Source: a virus
Strand: one strand, 5' to 3'
IMG/VR virus record: IMGVR_UViG_3300017763_000017
Coordinates: 1-58,534 of that record
Length of the DNA stretch: 58,534 nucleotides
The translations under genes were made by a program, and so were the position numbers. The notes under the pieces were generated by a model. The model did no database searches. It was not told where the DNA came from and worked only from the letters and a program-made list of their open reading frames with translations. Of the stretch, positions 17,413 to 24,447 are shown piece by piece; positions within the stretch are counted from its first letter, which is position 1, and every line of letters starts with the position of its first letter.

Positions 17413-18129
17413 TCAAGACTTAGCTGGAACTGGTAGTCCCAAACGTTCTCTGACTTCATCAATATCAAAGTTGTTTTCGGCTCTTCGACTGAAAACTTCA
17501 CCATCTACACCATAGTAAGATTCATTTCTTTTGTGTAGATCGTCTGCATTTTCGTGATTACCGGGAATCCACTCATGTCTTGCAATGATCATCTCACATA
17601 CTGCAAGTTTACCCAACATACCACAAAGTCGAGTTTGTTCATCATCACAATAAAGAGATGTGTAATCCGGGTGGTAACAATGCCCAATCGCCTTGTACAA
17701 CTTCCAACCAAGACAAGGTAGTGTCATCAAAGCGTCATTACGAAGCCCGTCGTTGAATTTGATTGCACCATCGTAATTAGGAAAAACCTCAGCAAATCCC
17801 TGTGCAATAATTGAATCATAATTCATTGCAGCAGGAACCATATCGTCAGATACGACAAGCAATACGTCGCCCTCTTCGTCTTCTAAATCTGCATTACATG
17901 CTTCTACTTTAGTTTTTGAATGACCATAACGATATACAAGATCCACCGACTTCTGTGTTTCTTCGAACCATTCCCGCATCTCATCGGTGTTCATTGTCTC
18001 ATCATCAAGATCACATGTTATAACAAAGCGAACTTCATTTTCTCCAGATAGAAAGTCGATATATTGCTGGAGTATAGTTTTAAATTTTTCTGGGCGACTT
18101 CTTGTCGCCATCTTCACAATAAGTTTCAT
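17413..18129 (-). CDS. GT-A fold glycosyltransferase-like protein
   Basis: This 238-residue protein begins KLIVKMATRSRPEKF and has VRFVITCDLDDE, ACNADLEDEEGDVLLVVSDDM (an acidic metal-binding type motif near residue 95-105) and a C-terminal HEWIPGNHENADDLHKRN. The layout resembles GT2-like enzymes found in marine phages, although the nucleotide donor is not evident. It is the first gene of the carbohydrate island, six bases downstream of regA's end, so it may be transcribed with the replication block. Confidence 0.6.
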   Translation of the reverse strand: MKLIVKMATRSRPEKFKTILQQYIDFLSGENEVRFVITCDLDDETMNTDEMREWFEETQKSVDLVYRYGHSKTKVEACNADLEDEEGDVLLVVSDDMVPAAMNYDSIIAQGFAEVFPNYDGAIKFNDGLRNDALMTLPCLGWKLYKAIGHCYHPDYTSLYCDDEQTRLCGMLGKLAVCEMIIARHEWIPGNHENADDLHKRNESYYGVDGEVFSRRAENNFDIDEVRERLGLPVPAKS

Positions 18130-18135
18130 AATAAA

Positions 18136-18534
18136 TTACCTTCTTCCTATATGGTATTTAGGAACTAATTCCCATTCTTCCTTTTGTTTATGGGGAATTA
18201 TTTTAATCTGAGCCATACTCGCTAATGGTTCTATATCATCATCCAGTATACCAACTAATCCCCACTCTTCAAGTAATTTGCATATTTTATTTCTTCTTGC
18301 GATATCACTTTCTGATATGTCACTTTCTAGACCATCTAAAATAAAAAATTCTTTAAAGTGTAAAATAGCGTATTTACCTCTCTTGTGTAATATATGACAA
18401 GATTGATATAACTTTTTTTCTTTTCTCGACGAAACCCCTATTCGGGTAAGAGTTTCTCTAATTTTAAGGAAATCTTCAGGTGATTTTAATTCAATCTCCA
18501 CCCCAAGTCCATCAAATACATCATTTTCTTCCAT
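18136..18534 (-). CDS. regA: RegA translational repressor
   Basis: This 132-residue protein matches RegA by position (after gp62, as in T4) and by sequence pattern, including GVEIELKSPEDFLKIRETLTRIGVSS and the C-terminal IIPHKQKEEWELVPKY. T4 RegA (122 residues) binds the initiation regions of early phage mRNAs, including gp44, gp45 and its own, and blocks translation. A hairpin precedes its start codon here. In T4 the DNA polymerase gene 43 follows; here the glycosyltransferase island follows instead. Confidence 0.85.
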   Translation of the reverse strand: MEENDVFDGLGVEIELKSPEDFLKIRETLTRIGVSSRKEKKLYQSCHILHKRGKYAILHFKEFFILDGLESDISESDIARRNKICKLLEEWGLVGILDDDIEPLASMAQIKIIPHKQKEEWELVPKYHIGRR

Positions 18535-18537
18535 AAC

Positions 18538-18567
18538 TATGAGTCCCTATAAAATCGCAGACTCATA
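18538..18567 (-). promoter_or_regulatory. regA leader hairpin overlapping its ribosome site
   Basis: TATGAGTC (18538-18545) and GACTCATA (18560-18567) form a perfect 8-bp inverted repeat with a 14-base loop, in the 36-base gap between gp62 and regA. On the minus strand the likely ribosome site AGGGA (18548-18544) lies partly in the stem, nine bases before the regA ATG. Such a structure could regulate regA translation. Confidence 0.55.
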
Positions 18568-18570
18568 TAT

Positions 18571-18960
18571 TTAGGTTTTTGGTGTCTTAACGGACATTCC
18601 GTACATATCTCGTATCTTCTGAACCCCACCAGACCCCAAAACAGCGAGTGCTTCTTTCGCTTTTATATCGGAATAGTTATAGTGAAACTTAATCCACTCG
18701 AGATCATCCGAAGATTCTTCTTTTATCCAACGACTGAATCTCTTTCGTTTTCTTACAGAATTGATGTAGTAATCATATTGCATTTTATTGTCAATATGAT
18801 AATTCATGTTCATTTCGTTGCTGTATAGAATAGTATCTGTAAAATACGAGAGACAGCGATTCACCACAAAAGGAGGATACAGACGCTCACAATTACTGTC
18901 AGCGTCCATAAGGTTCTCCTTTGTGTCATTGATCGACTTGAGAAAATCTTTCAATTGCAT
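18571..18960 (-). CDS. 62: Clamp-loader small subunit gp62
   Basis: This ~129-residue protein carries the gp62-like core YPPFVVNRCLSYFTDTILYSNEMN (about 29-52) and NKMQYDYYINSVRKRKRFSRW, conserved in marine T4-like phages. With gp44 it forms the ATPase that loads gp45 on DNA. I chose the ATG at 18960, which overlaps the stop of the GroES-like gene (TGATG). It is shorter than T4 gp62 (187 residues), as usual in this marine lineage. Confidence 0.85.
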   Translation of the reverse strand: MQLKDFLKSINDTKENLMDADSNCERLYPPFVVNRCLSYFTDTILYSNEMNMNYHIDNKMQYDYYINSVRKRKRFSRWIKEESSDDLEWIKFHYNYSDIKAKEALAVLGSGGVQKIRDMYGMSVKTPKT

Positions 18961-19253
18961 CAATCACTATCCCGTACTACTAGTAGTTGATCAAACGGAA
19001 CCAAATCATATGGTACATCATCAACCTTATAGTGTCCAACTGCAGAATCCAACCTCCAGCAAACCCAGTCTCCAACATCAAGACCCGGTAGGGTTACATC
19101 AGGTCCGATAGAATGAACCTCACTCCAAACATTAACATTAGCACCGTCCAGTTGACTTTCACGGTAAATAATACCATGTTCATTTTCATATTCGTGACGT
19201 TGCAAGTCAGTTTTTACCACAACATTAATACCCAACGCTTTTAAGTCTTTCAT
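18960..19253 (-). CDS. GroES-like co-chaperonin candidate
   Basis: This ~97-residue protein has the order of a GroES chaperonin-10 fold: a first strand INVVVKTD, a GIIYRE..LDG...V loop, then VWSEVHSIGPDVTLPGLDVGDWVCWRLDSA, and a closing YDLVPFDQLLVVRD. In GroES the matching pieces are VLVK, GGI-loop, V.AVG...VGD.V and dil.V. T4 encodes a co-chaperonin, gp31, for folding gp23. The start at 19253 overlaps the gp44 stop (ATGA). The call is by fold pattern; another oligosaccharide-binding-type barrel is possible. Confidence 0.55.
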   Translation of the reverse strand: MKDLKALGINVVVKTDLQRHEYENEHGIIYRESQLDGANVNVWSEVHSIGPDVTLPGLDVGDWVCWRLDSAVGHYKVDDVPYDLVPFDQLLVVRDSD

Positions 19254-20179
19254 TTGAATTCGCACCTCATCATAAGTTCAACAACACACGCGACAAAATT
19301 AATTTCCTGATCAGATACAAATGCTGCTTTGTACTGATACTCTGCGATGATTAGAATCGCTTCTGGTATAGAGTTCTTTTCTAGACTCTCGTACATAGTA
19401 TCATAAATTTTTCTGAACATCTCAGGAGGTGAATTGTCTAGATTGGAGACAATCCACTTACGAGCTTCCGTAAAATTTTTGTCCTTCATTGCGTTCACAA
19501 GATCCTGAATCTTGATGTTCTCAAAGTTGGAAAGAATACCAACATCAATCTGACCAGATACAGAATACCTTTGAATTTCATTTAGCATTCTCCGGATATC
19601 GGGAAAGTGCTTCATAATGAGTTTAACAAGAACTTCGTTATCGAAAGGTATCGATTCAGTGTCCAGAATAAACTTAATTCTCTCCATCATTAACTTCGCT
19701 AGAAAGGGTTTCTCTGCGGAGGGAATCGAAAACTCGATGTTTGTACACCGAGAATGGATTGGTGCAATAATTCGATTCTTGTAATTGCAAGTAAGAATAA
19801 ATCTGCAGTTACCCGCAAACTCCTCAATCGCACCTCGCAACGCTGGCTGAATTGAATTTGCATTGGAATAGTCAAACTCATCCAGAATTACAACTTTTTG
19901 GTTCCCGTTGAGAGAAACAGTGCTAGCAAAATCTCGAATCTTAACACGAAGAGTATCAATATTCCGATCTTCTGAGCAGTTAATTAGAATGTGCTCTGCA
20001 TTTAGATCGTTACACAGTGCTCGTGCCACACTAGTCTTACCTGTACCAGCAGAACCAGACAACAAAATATTTTGTGCGACTCCACTCTTTACCATTTCTA
20101 GAAATGTATTTTTCAGATCGGACGGTAGAATACAGTCTTCAATTGTCTTCGGTCGATACTTCTCTACGAATAGATCCAT
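19250..20179 (-). CDS. 44: Sliding-clamp loader ATPase gp44
   Basis: This 309-residue AAA+ ATPase has Walker A GSAGTGKTS (about 42-50), Walker B VVILDE (about 96-101) and the SRC arginine-finger motif (HSRCTNIEF). It begins VEKYRPKTIEDCILP, typical of clamp loaders. With gp62 it opens and loads the gp45 clamp at primer ends. The start codon shares a base with the gp45 stop (TGATG), so the clamp and loader are translationally coupled. Length is close to T4 gp44 (319). Confidence 0.95.
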   Translation of the reverse strand: MDLFVEKYRPKTIEDCILPSDLKNTFLEMVKSGVAQNILLSGSAGTGKTSVARALCNDLNAEHILINCSEDRNIDTLRVKIRDFASTVSLNGNQKVVILDEFDYSNANSIQPALRGAIEEFAGNCRFILTCNYKNRIIAPIHSRCTNIEFSIPSAEKPFLAKLMMERIKFILDTESIPFDNEVLVKLIMKHFPDIRRMLNEIQRYSVSGQIDVGILSNFENIKIQDLVNAMKDKNFTEARKWIVSNLDNSPPEMFRKIYDTMYESLEKNSIPEAILIIAEYQYKAAFVSDQEINFVACVVELMMRCEFK

Positions 20180-20886
20180 CAGACAGATGCTCCAGTAGTA
20201 ACAGAATCCATAGTATAAGAACTAGTTGATTCTAGTGCAACCCAGTAAGTCAAGTCAATCCCATCAGCATTAACAAATTCACTGACAATCTTTTCTGCGA
20301 TGTTCACAGTATAAGAACCGGGAATAAACCTAAGATTTTCAATATTAAAATCATAGTTAAAAACTGCACCTTCTTCGAAATCGACATTCTCAATTTCAAT
20401 TGAGTACGTATTACTTCCCTTGTTACCCTTATCATAGAGGGTAGCAGTTACTTCAGAACCATTAGACTTGATAGTTAGATCCGTAAGACCGAGAACAGAA
20501 CCAGCCTTCTTCAGTTCATTGAAAGATGTTTCCTCTAGGGTCAAAGAAACCACCGAGGTAGGCATCTTAACATCCTTAGTTGGAACTGTAAGGAGAGTTG
20601 GTTCGGAATAAAAATACTTAACCTTAGCCTTACCCCCATTAGAAATGGTGACAAACTTTTCATGAAAATCAAAGTCTGGATCATCAAACAGAGAGACCGT
20701 ACCCAGAAAACTAGTCAAATCCCAAATACCAAATTCAACGGGGAATTGTTCGGTAACCGTGGCTTCTGCCATAACATTCTTTGCACCAGTCAAAGTCTTG
20801 ACTACATTTCCGGGACTGATAAGAATGTTAGAATTCAGGTCACGGAAGTTTTTCAGAATCGAAAGTGTTTCTCTAGAAATATGCAT
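20179..20886 (-). CDS. 45: DNA sliding clamp gp45
   Basis: This ~235-residue protein aligns with T4 gp45 from its first residues (MHISRETLSILKNFRDLNSNIL versus the T4 pattern K.T...LKNF..INS). I therefore chose the ATG at 20886, which has GGAG six bases before it and overlaps the upstream stop (TGATG). The clamp tethers the polymerase and, in T4, activates late transcription with gp55 and gp33; both partners are encoded in this window. A sigma70-like promoter lies just upstream, within the preceding small gene. Confidence 0.92.
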   Translation of the reverse strand: MHISRETLSILKNFRDLNSNILISPGNVVKTLTGAKNVMAEATVTEQFPVEFGIWDLTSFLGTVSLFDDPDFDFHEKFVTISNGGKAKVKYFYSEPTLLTVPTKDVKMPTSVVSLTLEETSFNELKKAGSVLGLTDLTIKSNGSEVTATLYDKGNKGSNTYSIEIENVDFEEGAVFNYDFNIENLRFIPGSYTVNIAEKIVSEFVNADGIDLTYWVALESTSSYTMDSVTTGASV

Positions 20887-21080
20887 CAATTGCTCCATTT
20901 TGTATCTTCTAGTTCGTCTATCATATCAAATATACTATCTTTGTCAACACTACCACTAGCTAAATCATGTAAAATATCCTTAGTTTGATGTCTCTTAGAT
21001 TTACTTTCTCTCCTTTCACTTGATCTAGTTGCCTTTTTGTGTGTCTTATCTTCAAAAAATCTTTTAGTCTTCTTCTTCAT
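20886..21080 (-). CDS. Small basic hypothetical protein before gp45
   Basis: This 64-residue protein has a very basic N-terminal half (MKKKTKRFFEDKTHKKATRSSERRESKSKRH) and an acidic helix at the C-terminus (DSIFDMIDELEDTKW). It could bind nucleic acid and contact a partner, but no family is recognised. Its stop overlaps the gp45 start, and its 3' half contains the gp45 promoter, so part of its sequence is constrained by regulation. Confidence 0.5.
   Translation of the reverse strand: MKKKTKRFFEDKTHKKATRSSERRESKSKRHQTKDILHDLASGSVDKDSIFDMIDELEDTKWSN
20920..20947 (-). promoter_or_regulatory. Sigma70-type promoter for gp45
   Basis: On the minus strand TTGACA (20947-20942) is followed after 16 bases by TATGAT (20925-20920). 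This is a perfect -35 and a five-of-six -10, giving a leader of about 28 bases to the gp45 ATG. It lies inside the 64-residue gene, and would give early expression of the clamp operon. Confidence 0.6.
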
Positions 21081-21391
21081 AATTCAACCCATATGTGAAT
21101 AGAGTTATTTTCTATCCTTTTGTATAAAACGCCACTGGATGTATCAAACCACTCATCACCTAGTTCTGCATGAAAAGGCTCAGTACTAGACTCATACAGA
21201 ACCGATCTATCCGACAAAGAAAGCCATCCTGCTTTCTCCCCCAGACTAGGAGACAATCCCTCAATCTTCTTAGATGCGATATATGTTTTACTTTCATGGT
21301 AAACAACATCACCAACTTTATAACAAATGACATTTCCGGATGCACGTTTTGCCTTAAAGTCTCCGATAAAATTAAAATTAGTAATTTTCAT
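21077..21391 (-). CDS. Hypothetical protein with carbohydrate-binding-like motif
   Basis: This 104-residue protein contains YKVGDVVYHESKTYIASKKIEG (about 25-46), then GWLSLSD. This resembles the Y..GD.V.Y.G..Y.A......G..P....W unit of small chitin/cellulose-binding modules and phage tail proteins. The C-terminal half (AELGDEWFDTSSGVLYKRIE...WVEL) is the display unit seen in several fiber proteins of this window. Despite this it sits in the replication block, between two unknown genes, with four-base overlaps on both sides. A virion or surface-binding role is possible but unproven. Confidence 0.5.
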   Translation of the reverse strand: MKITNFNFIGDFKAKRASGNVICYKVGDVVYHESKTYIASKKIEGLSPSLGEKAGWLSLSDRSVLYESSTEPFHAELGDEWFDTSSGVLYKRIENNSIHIWVEL

Positions 21392-22116
21392 GAAGTAACC
21401 CTAACCAAAATTGTGGTATCGTTAAATCTTCCTGTTGCTTCCCTAGATTTTGTTTTACACCTAATTAACTCACCGCGAATGTTAGCAGGTCCAATCTCTG
21501 AAAATCGAGGGATCATCTTATCCGCAGTCCTTCCAATCTTTTTCACGAAGGACTTTTCAGAATTAAAATTCTGCAGAGTAGTTCCCTTAATTCCAAATGA
21601 ACTATCGGTTTCGTAATAAAAGGCGTCACCAGTTTTTATATTATATGCAACAAAAGACTTACAGTCCAAAATCTTGACAGGATCAAAAGAATTTACCAGA
21701 ACTTTTCCAAACATCGAATTGTCCATATACTTCAATGTTTTAACAATATCCTCTGGTTTTTTGACCTTCTTCTTTTTGGTAATCTTGGAGTAAGAGGCAA
21801 AGTCATCACAAATGTCAGAAACAAATTGATGAAGTTTTTTCAACTTACCCGGACTAAGAAAATCATAACCTTCCACTAGATCAGGATCTGTATGATCTAT
21901 AGCCTCAGTCAATTCATCCTTGAGATTAGTAAACCACTGTGCGATATACTTTGCCTCAGACTTTTTGATTTTGTATGTTTTAAGAAGATTAATCAATCTC
22001 TTCTTTTTATTATAGTCATTGTTTTTTAGATTTTCGATATATCCATCAATCCATGACTCTACATGTTCTGCGACTTCTTCTGCTTCTTTTGTTACTCTAG
22101 TTCCTAGTTTAGTCAT
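21388..22116 (-). CDS. Conserved-type phage hypothetical protein
   Basis: This 242-residue protein has a Lys/Glu-rich helical N-terminal half (about 1-120), a basic patch ITKKKKVKKPED (about 111-122) and a C-terminal beta-rich part (SFVAYNIKTGDAFYYET, IKGTTLQNFNSEKSFVKKIG). The C-terminal half resembles a domain I have seen in many phage hypothetical proteins of replication regions, but I cannot name a function. The start overlaps the methyltransferase stop (ATGA). A role linked to DNA metabolism is suggested by position only. Confidence 0.5.
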   Translation of the reverse strand: MTKLGTRVTKEAEEVAEHVESWIDGYIENLKNNDYNKKKRLINLLKTYKIKKSEAKYIAQWFTNLKDELTEAIDHTDPDLVEGYDFLSPGKLKKLHQFVSDICDDFASYSKITKKKKVKKPEDIVKTLKYMDNSMFGKVLVNSFDPVKILDCKSFVAYNIKTGDAFYYETDSSFGIKGTTLQNFNSEKSFVKKIGRTADKMIPRFSEIGPANIRGELIRCKTKSREATGRFNDTTILVRVTS

Positions 22117-23684
22117 TGTTCTTTCCTAAAGACATATACTGGTTCATATTTATAATATTTGCTTTCTACCATGCAGTAGTTTTTACATTTAGGCTTACCA
22201 TCATCCCCAACTCTATTTTGTCCGGGCATTCCCTCCATAGCCATCTTTAACTTATCAACGTAAACTAATCCATTTTGTTCTACAAACTTTCGAGAATCTT
22301 CTTCTAGGGGAAGGTATTCGCCCTTAATTAGAATATCTGCTATATTCCACAGAAGATATCCACCACATTTTAGCATATCACAACACGTTTGTAAAGTAGG
22401 TTTTAGGAAACCATCTCGCCACGACTCATATGTGCTGCCATATTTTTTGTAAGATTGGTTCTCGTCTTCACTATATGCCTCCCGGTTAAAGTAAGGAGGT
22501 GAAGTAAATACAATATCTATATCACCACGATGCTTTAGGAAGTCTTCATTTTTGCCTATTTCTTCTGAACCGAGTCTGTAAATCTCGTAACTATTTGTGT
22601 GGGAGAAGAATGAATTTCCTCTGTATGTCTTAGAGTTATAAAAATGTGCCACATGCGAGTAACGACAAGTTCCATCAGGGAAAAAATTATCAGGATTGGG
22701 GTCAGTACCGATATAGTGAACATCACGGTTGTCCCGAACAGACATAGCACCCAAAATCCTGCCACCCCATCCAGCAGAAGGGTCGTAAATTTTAATTTGT
22801 TTCTGACTTGGTTTAGTGAATCGCTCATATAAGTATTTAGCAGTTCCCGGTGGAAAATTCACTGCTGGTTGAATATAACCAATTCTAAATGCCTTAAATC
22901 CAACCGGAAAAATTTTACCACCCCTTTTGTATATACGAATCGAGTACACCCGATCGTCTGACATATTTTCAATATCGAATGTAGAGTGGTGTCTGTACCT
23001 TAGCCAACCCATATCATTATACTCTGAGACCTGATCTGCCGTGAGTTGCAATATATCAGATTGCTCAACTTGATTGTAACTACTACTCAACCCATCTCGG
23101 ACCTTAACCTCTTCCAAGAAGAAATCTCTATCTCCGAATATTTCAGGTCTAGTAAAAAATGATTGTATCCAATCAGTTGCCTCGGAAACAGAGATGACAG
23201 AAACCTTTCTATTATCCTTCAGTGCGGAAACAGCATGGTCATAAAAGGAGTCGCGTCTAAAATGACGCAAGCTCCCCTTATAGACCTGATCAAGTCGGTT
23301 AGGATCTGATACCAGATCATAAATGGAATATCCATTGTCTGTATCAGTATAATTGATTCTGGTCTTGAACATATTCTCAAAGAATTGATCAACTTCAGAT
23401 CCTATCCGAGACTTGTTTATAATCACATCACCCTCAGAGGTCCCCAGTTCGTCTGTGTGCTCATATTTACTGACAGGAAAGGTCTCTAGTAGATTCCACT
23501 TTTTAATTATGTCATCTATCGACTTTCCAGTTCTAGGAGGACACCCGTGACTATCCCAAATATCAGTAAATGCCTTTCTCATTTTGATAACCCAATCCAT
23601 AAACTGATCGGGTGTCATCTCTAAAAGATCTTCAAAATTTACATTTACATCACTATTAATAATATAGTCGTTGCGTTCGTACAA
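22113..23684 (-). CDS. SPPY-type DNA methyltransferase with large N-terminal extension
   Basis: Residues ~280-520 form a class I methyltransferase. Motif I DPSAGWGGR is at about 301-309, the acidic loop GTDPNPDNF follows, and the catalytic SPPY (395-398) is preceded by DIVFT. GGYLLWNIADI then follows. SPPY is typical of amino-methylating (N4-C/N6-A) enzymes. The first ~280 residues match no family I recognise and may hold a specificity domain. The start is a TTG at 23684: AGGAGG lies five bases before it, and no better ATG fits. It follows the PLP-like gene by one base, so the two are probably coexpressed. It may protect phage DNA or take part in base modification. Confidence 0.8.
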   Translation of the reverse strand: MYERNDYIINSDVNVNFEDLLEMTPDQFMDWVIKMRKAFTDIWDSHGCPPRTGKSIDDIIKKWNLLETFPVSKYEHTDELGTSEGDVIINKSRIGSEVDQFFENMFKTRINYTDTDNGYSIYDLVSDPNRLDQVYKGSLRHFRRDSFYDHAVSALKDNRKVSVISVSEATDWIQSFFTRPEIFGDRDFFLEEVKVRDGLSSSYNQVEQSDILQLTADQVSEYNDMGWLRYRHHSTFDIENMSDDRVYSIRIYKRGGKIFPVGFKAFRIGYIQPAVNFPPGTAKYLYERFTKPSQKQIKIYDPSAGWGGRILGAMSVRDNRDVHYIGTDPNPDNFFPDGTCRYSHVAHFYNSKTYRGNSFFSHTNSYEIYRLGSEEIGKNEDFLKHRGDIDIVFTSPPYFNREAYSEDENQSYKKYGSTYESWRDGFLKPTLQTCCDMLKCGGYLLWNIADILIKGEYLPLEEDSRKFVEQNGLVYVDKLKMAMEGMPGQNRVGDDGKPKCKNYCMVESKYYKYEPVYVFRKEQ

Positions 23685-23685
23685 T

Positions 23686-24447
23686 CTATCCTCCTACATT
23701 CCAAAATAAAGCACCCGGACTGGCATACTTCTTCATGAATTCCCACGCTTTCGCGTCGTATGTTTGTGCTGATGGGAACGGGGGCAAGACTTTTGTTGGT
23801 TTGTTGAATGGGTAGGGGGACTCATACGTCTTTGCTCTTCCATATGAGCCACGATGTCCCACACGCACACAATGAAACTCGGCGCTTGGCCATGCGATCT
23901 GTAATCCTCTCGTGAGTGTTCCACTTGATCCTACGCTCCAGACTTCAGTTGGTCTAATATCCATACTACCAGCAACCCTAACGATGGAAGAGATAACAGA
24001 AGGATGTTCAAAACCAATAGGAAGTAATCTACGGCGGATTGGATCTTCTGCAACATAATCTCGTGCTCGCTTTTCTGTTACACTAAGCATCCCGTTTGGG
24101 ATCCAATGAATTATAGCACCAAGTTCCTCCGCACGCAACTGATAAGAATGTAAATTTTTTCTGTCTCGTTTTGCCATAAACAAAACCGACTTCTTACCAT
24201 AGTTGTTGCACAAACAAGTAAGAGAAATCTGTGCGTACCCAGTTGCGGGCGAACTCCCATATACCCATTCTTCTACCTCCGGATTTGATTGTATAATAAA
24301 ATCTGCAAATCTGACCTTAGACCCACCACCCAATAAGTCATCACGAACAACATTAAATCCGTGATAATGCTGAACGACTGGCTTTGGGTTGGGATCCCCC
24401 CAGTCACCTATATCAAATAGATCTTCTTCGAATAGGGATGGACTCAT
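23686..24447 (-). CDS. PLP-dependent fold-type II enzyme-like protein (ACC deaminase/cysteine desulfhydrase-like)
   Basis: This 253-residue protein has FNVVRDDLLGGGSKVR (31-46), like the KR.D....GGNK.R segment of ACC deaminase and D-cysteine desulfhydrase, with Lys44 the candidate PLP lysine. VYGSSPATGYAQISLTCLCN matches the substrate-binding (S/N)xxxA region, and SVGSSGTLTRGL the phosphate-binding Gly-rich loop. Known enzymes are ~320-340 residues, so ~80 are missing, mostly near the C-terminus. It lies between gp46 and a DNA methyltransferase, with a four-base overlap with gp46. It may act on an amino acid or on a modified base; the reaction is not known. Confidence 0.65.
   Translation of the reverse strand: MSPSLFEEDLFDIGDWGDPNPKPVVQHYHGFNVVRDDLLGGGSKVRFADFIIQSNPEVEEWVYGSSPATGYAQISLTCLCNNYGKKSVLFMAKRDRKNLHSYQLRAEELGAIIHWIPNGMLSVTEKRARDYVAEDPIRRRLLPIGFEHPSVISSIVRVAGSMDIRPTEVWSVGSSGTLTRGLQIAWPSAEFHCVRVGHRGSYGRAKTYESPYPFNKPTKVLPPFPSAQTYDAKAWEFMKKYASPGALFWNVGG

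Noticed and set aside
22147-22154. Minus-strand TATAAATA inside the methyltransferase gene
   Set aside because: It encodes Tyr-Lys-Tyr within a conserved-looking C-terminus and is not intergenic; kept only as a possible chance match.
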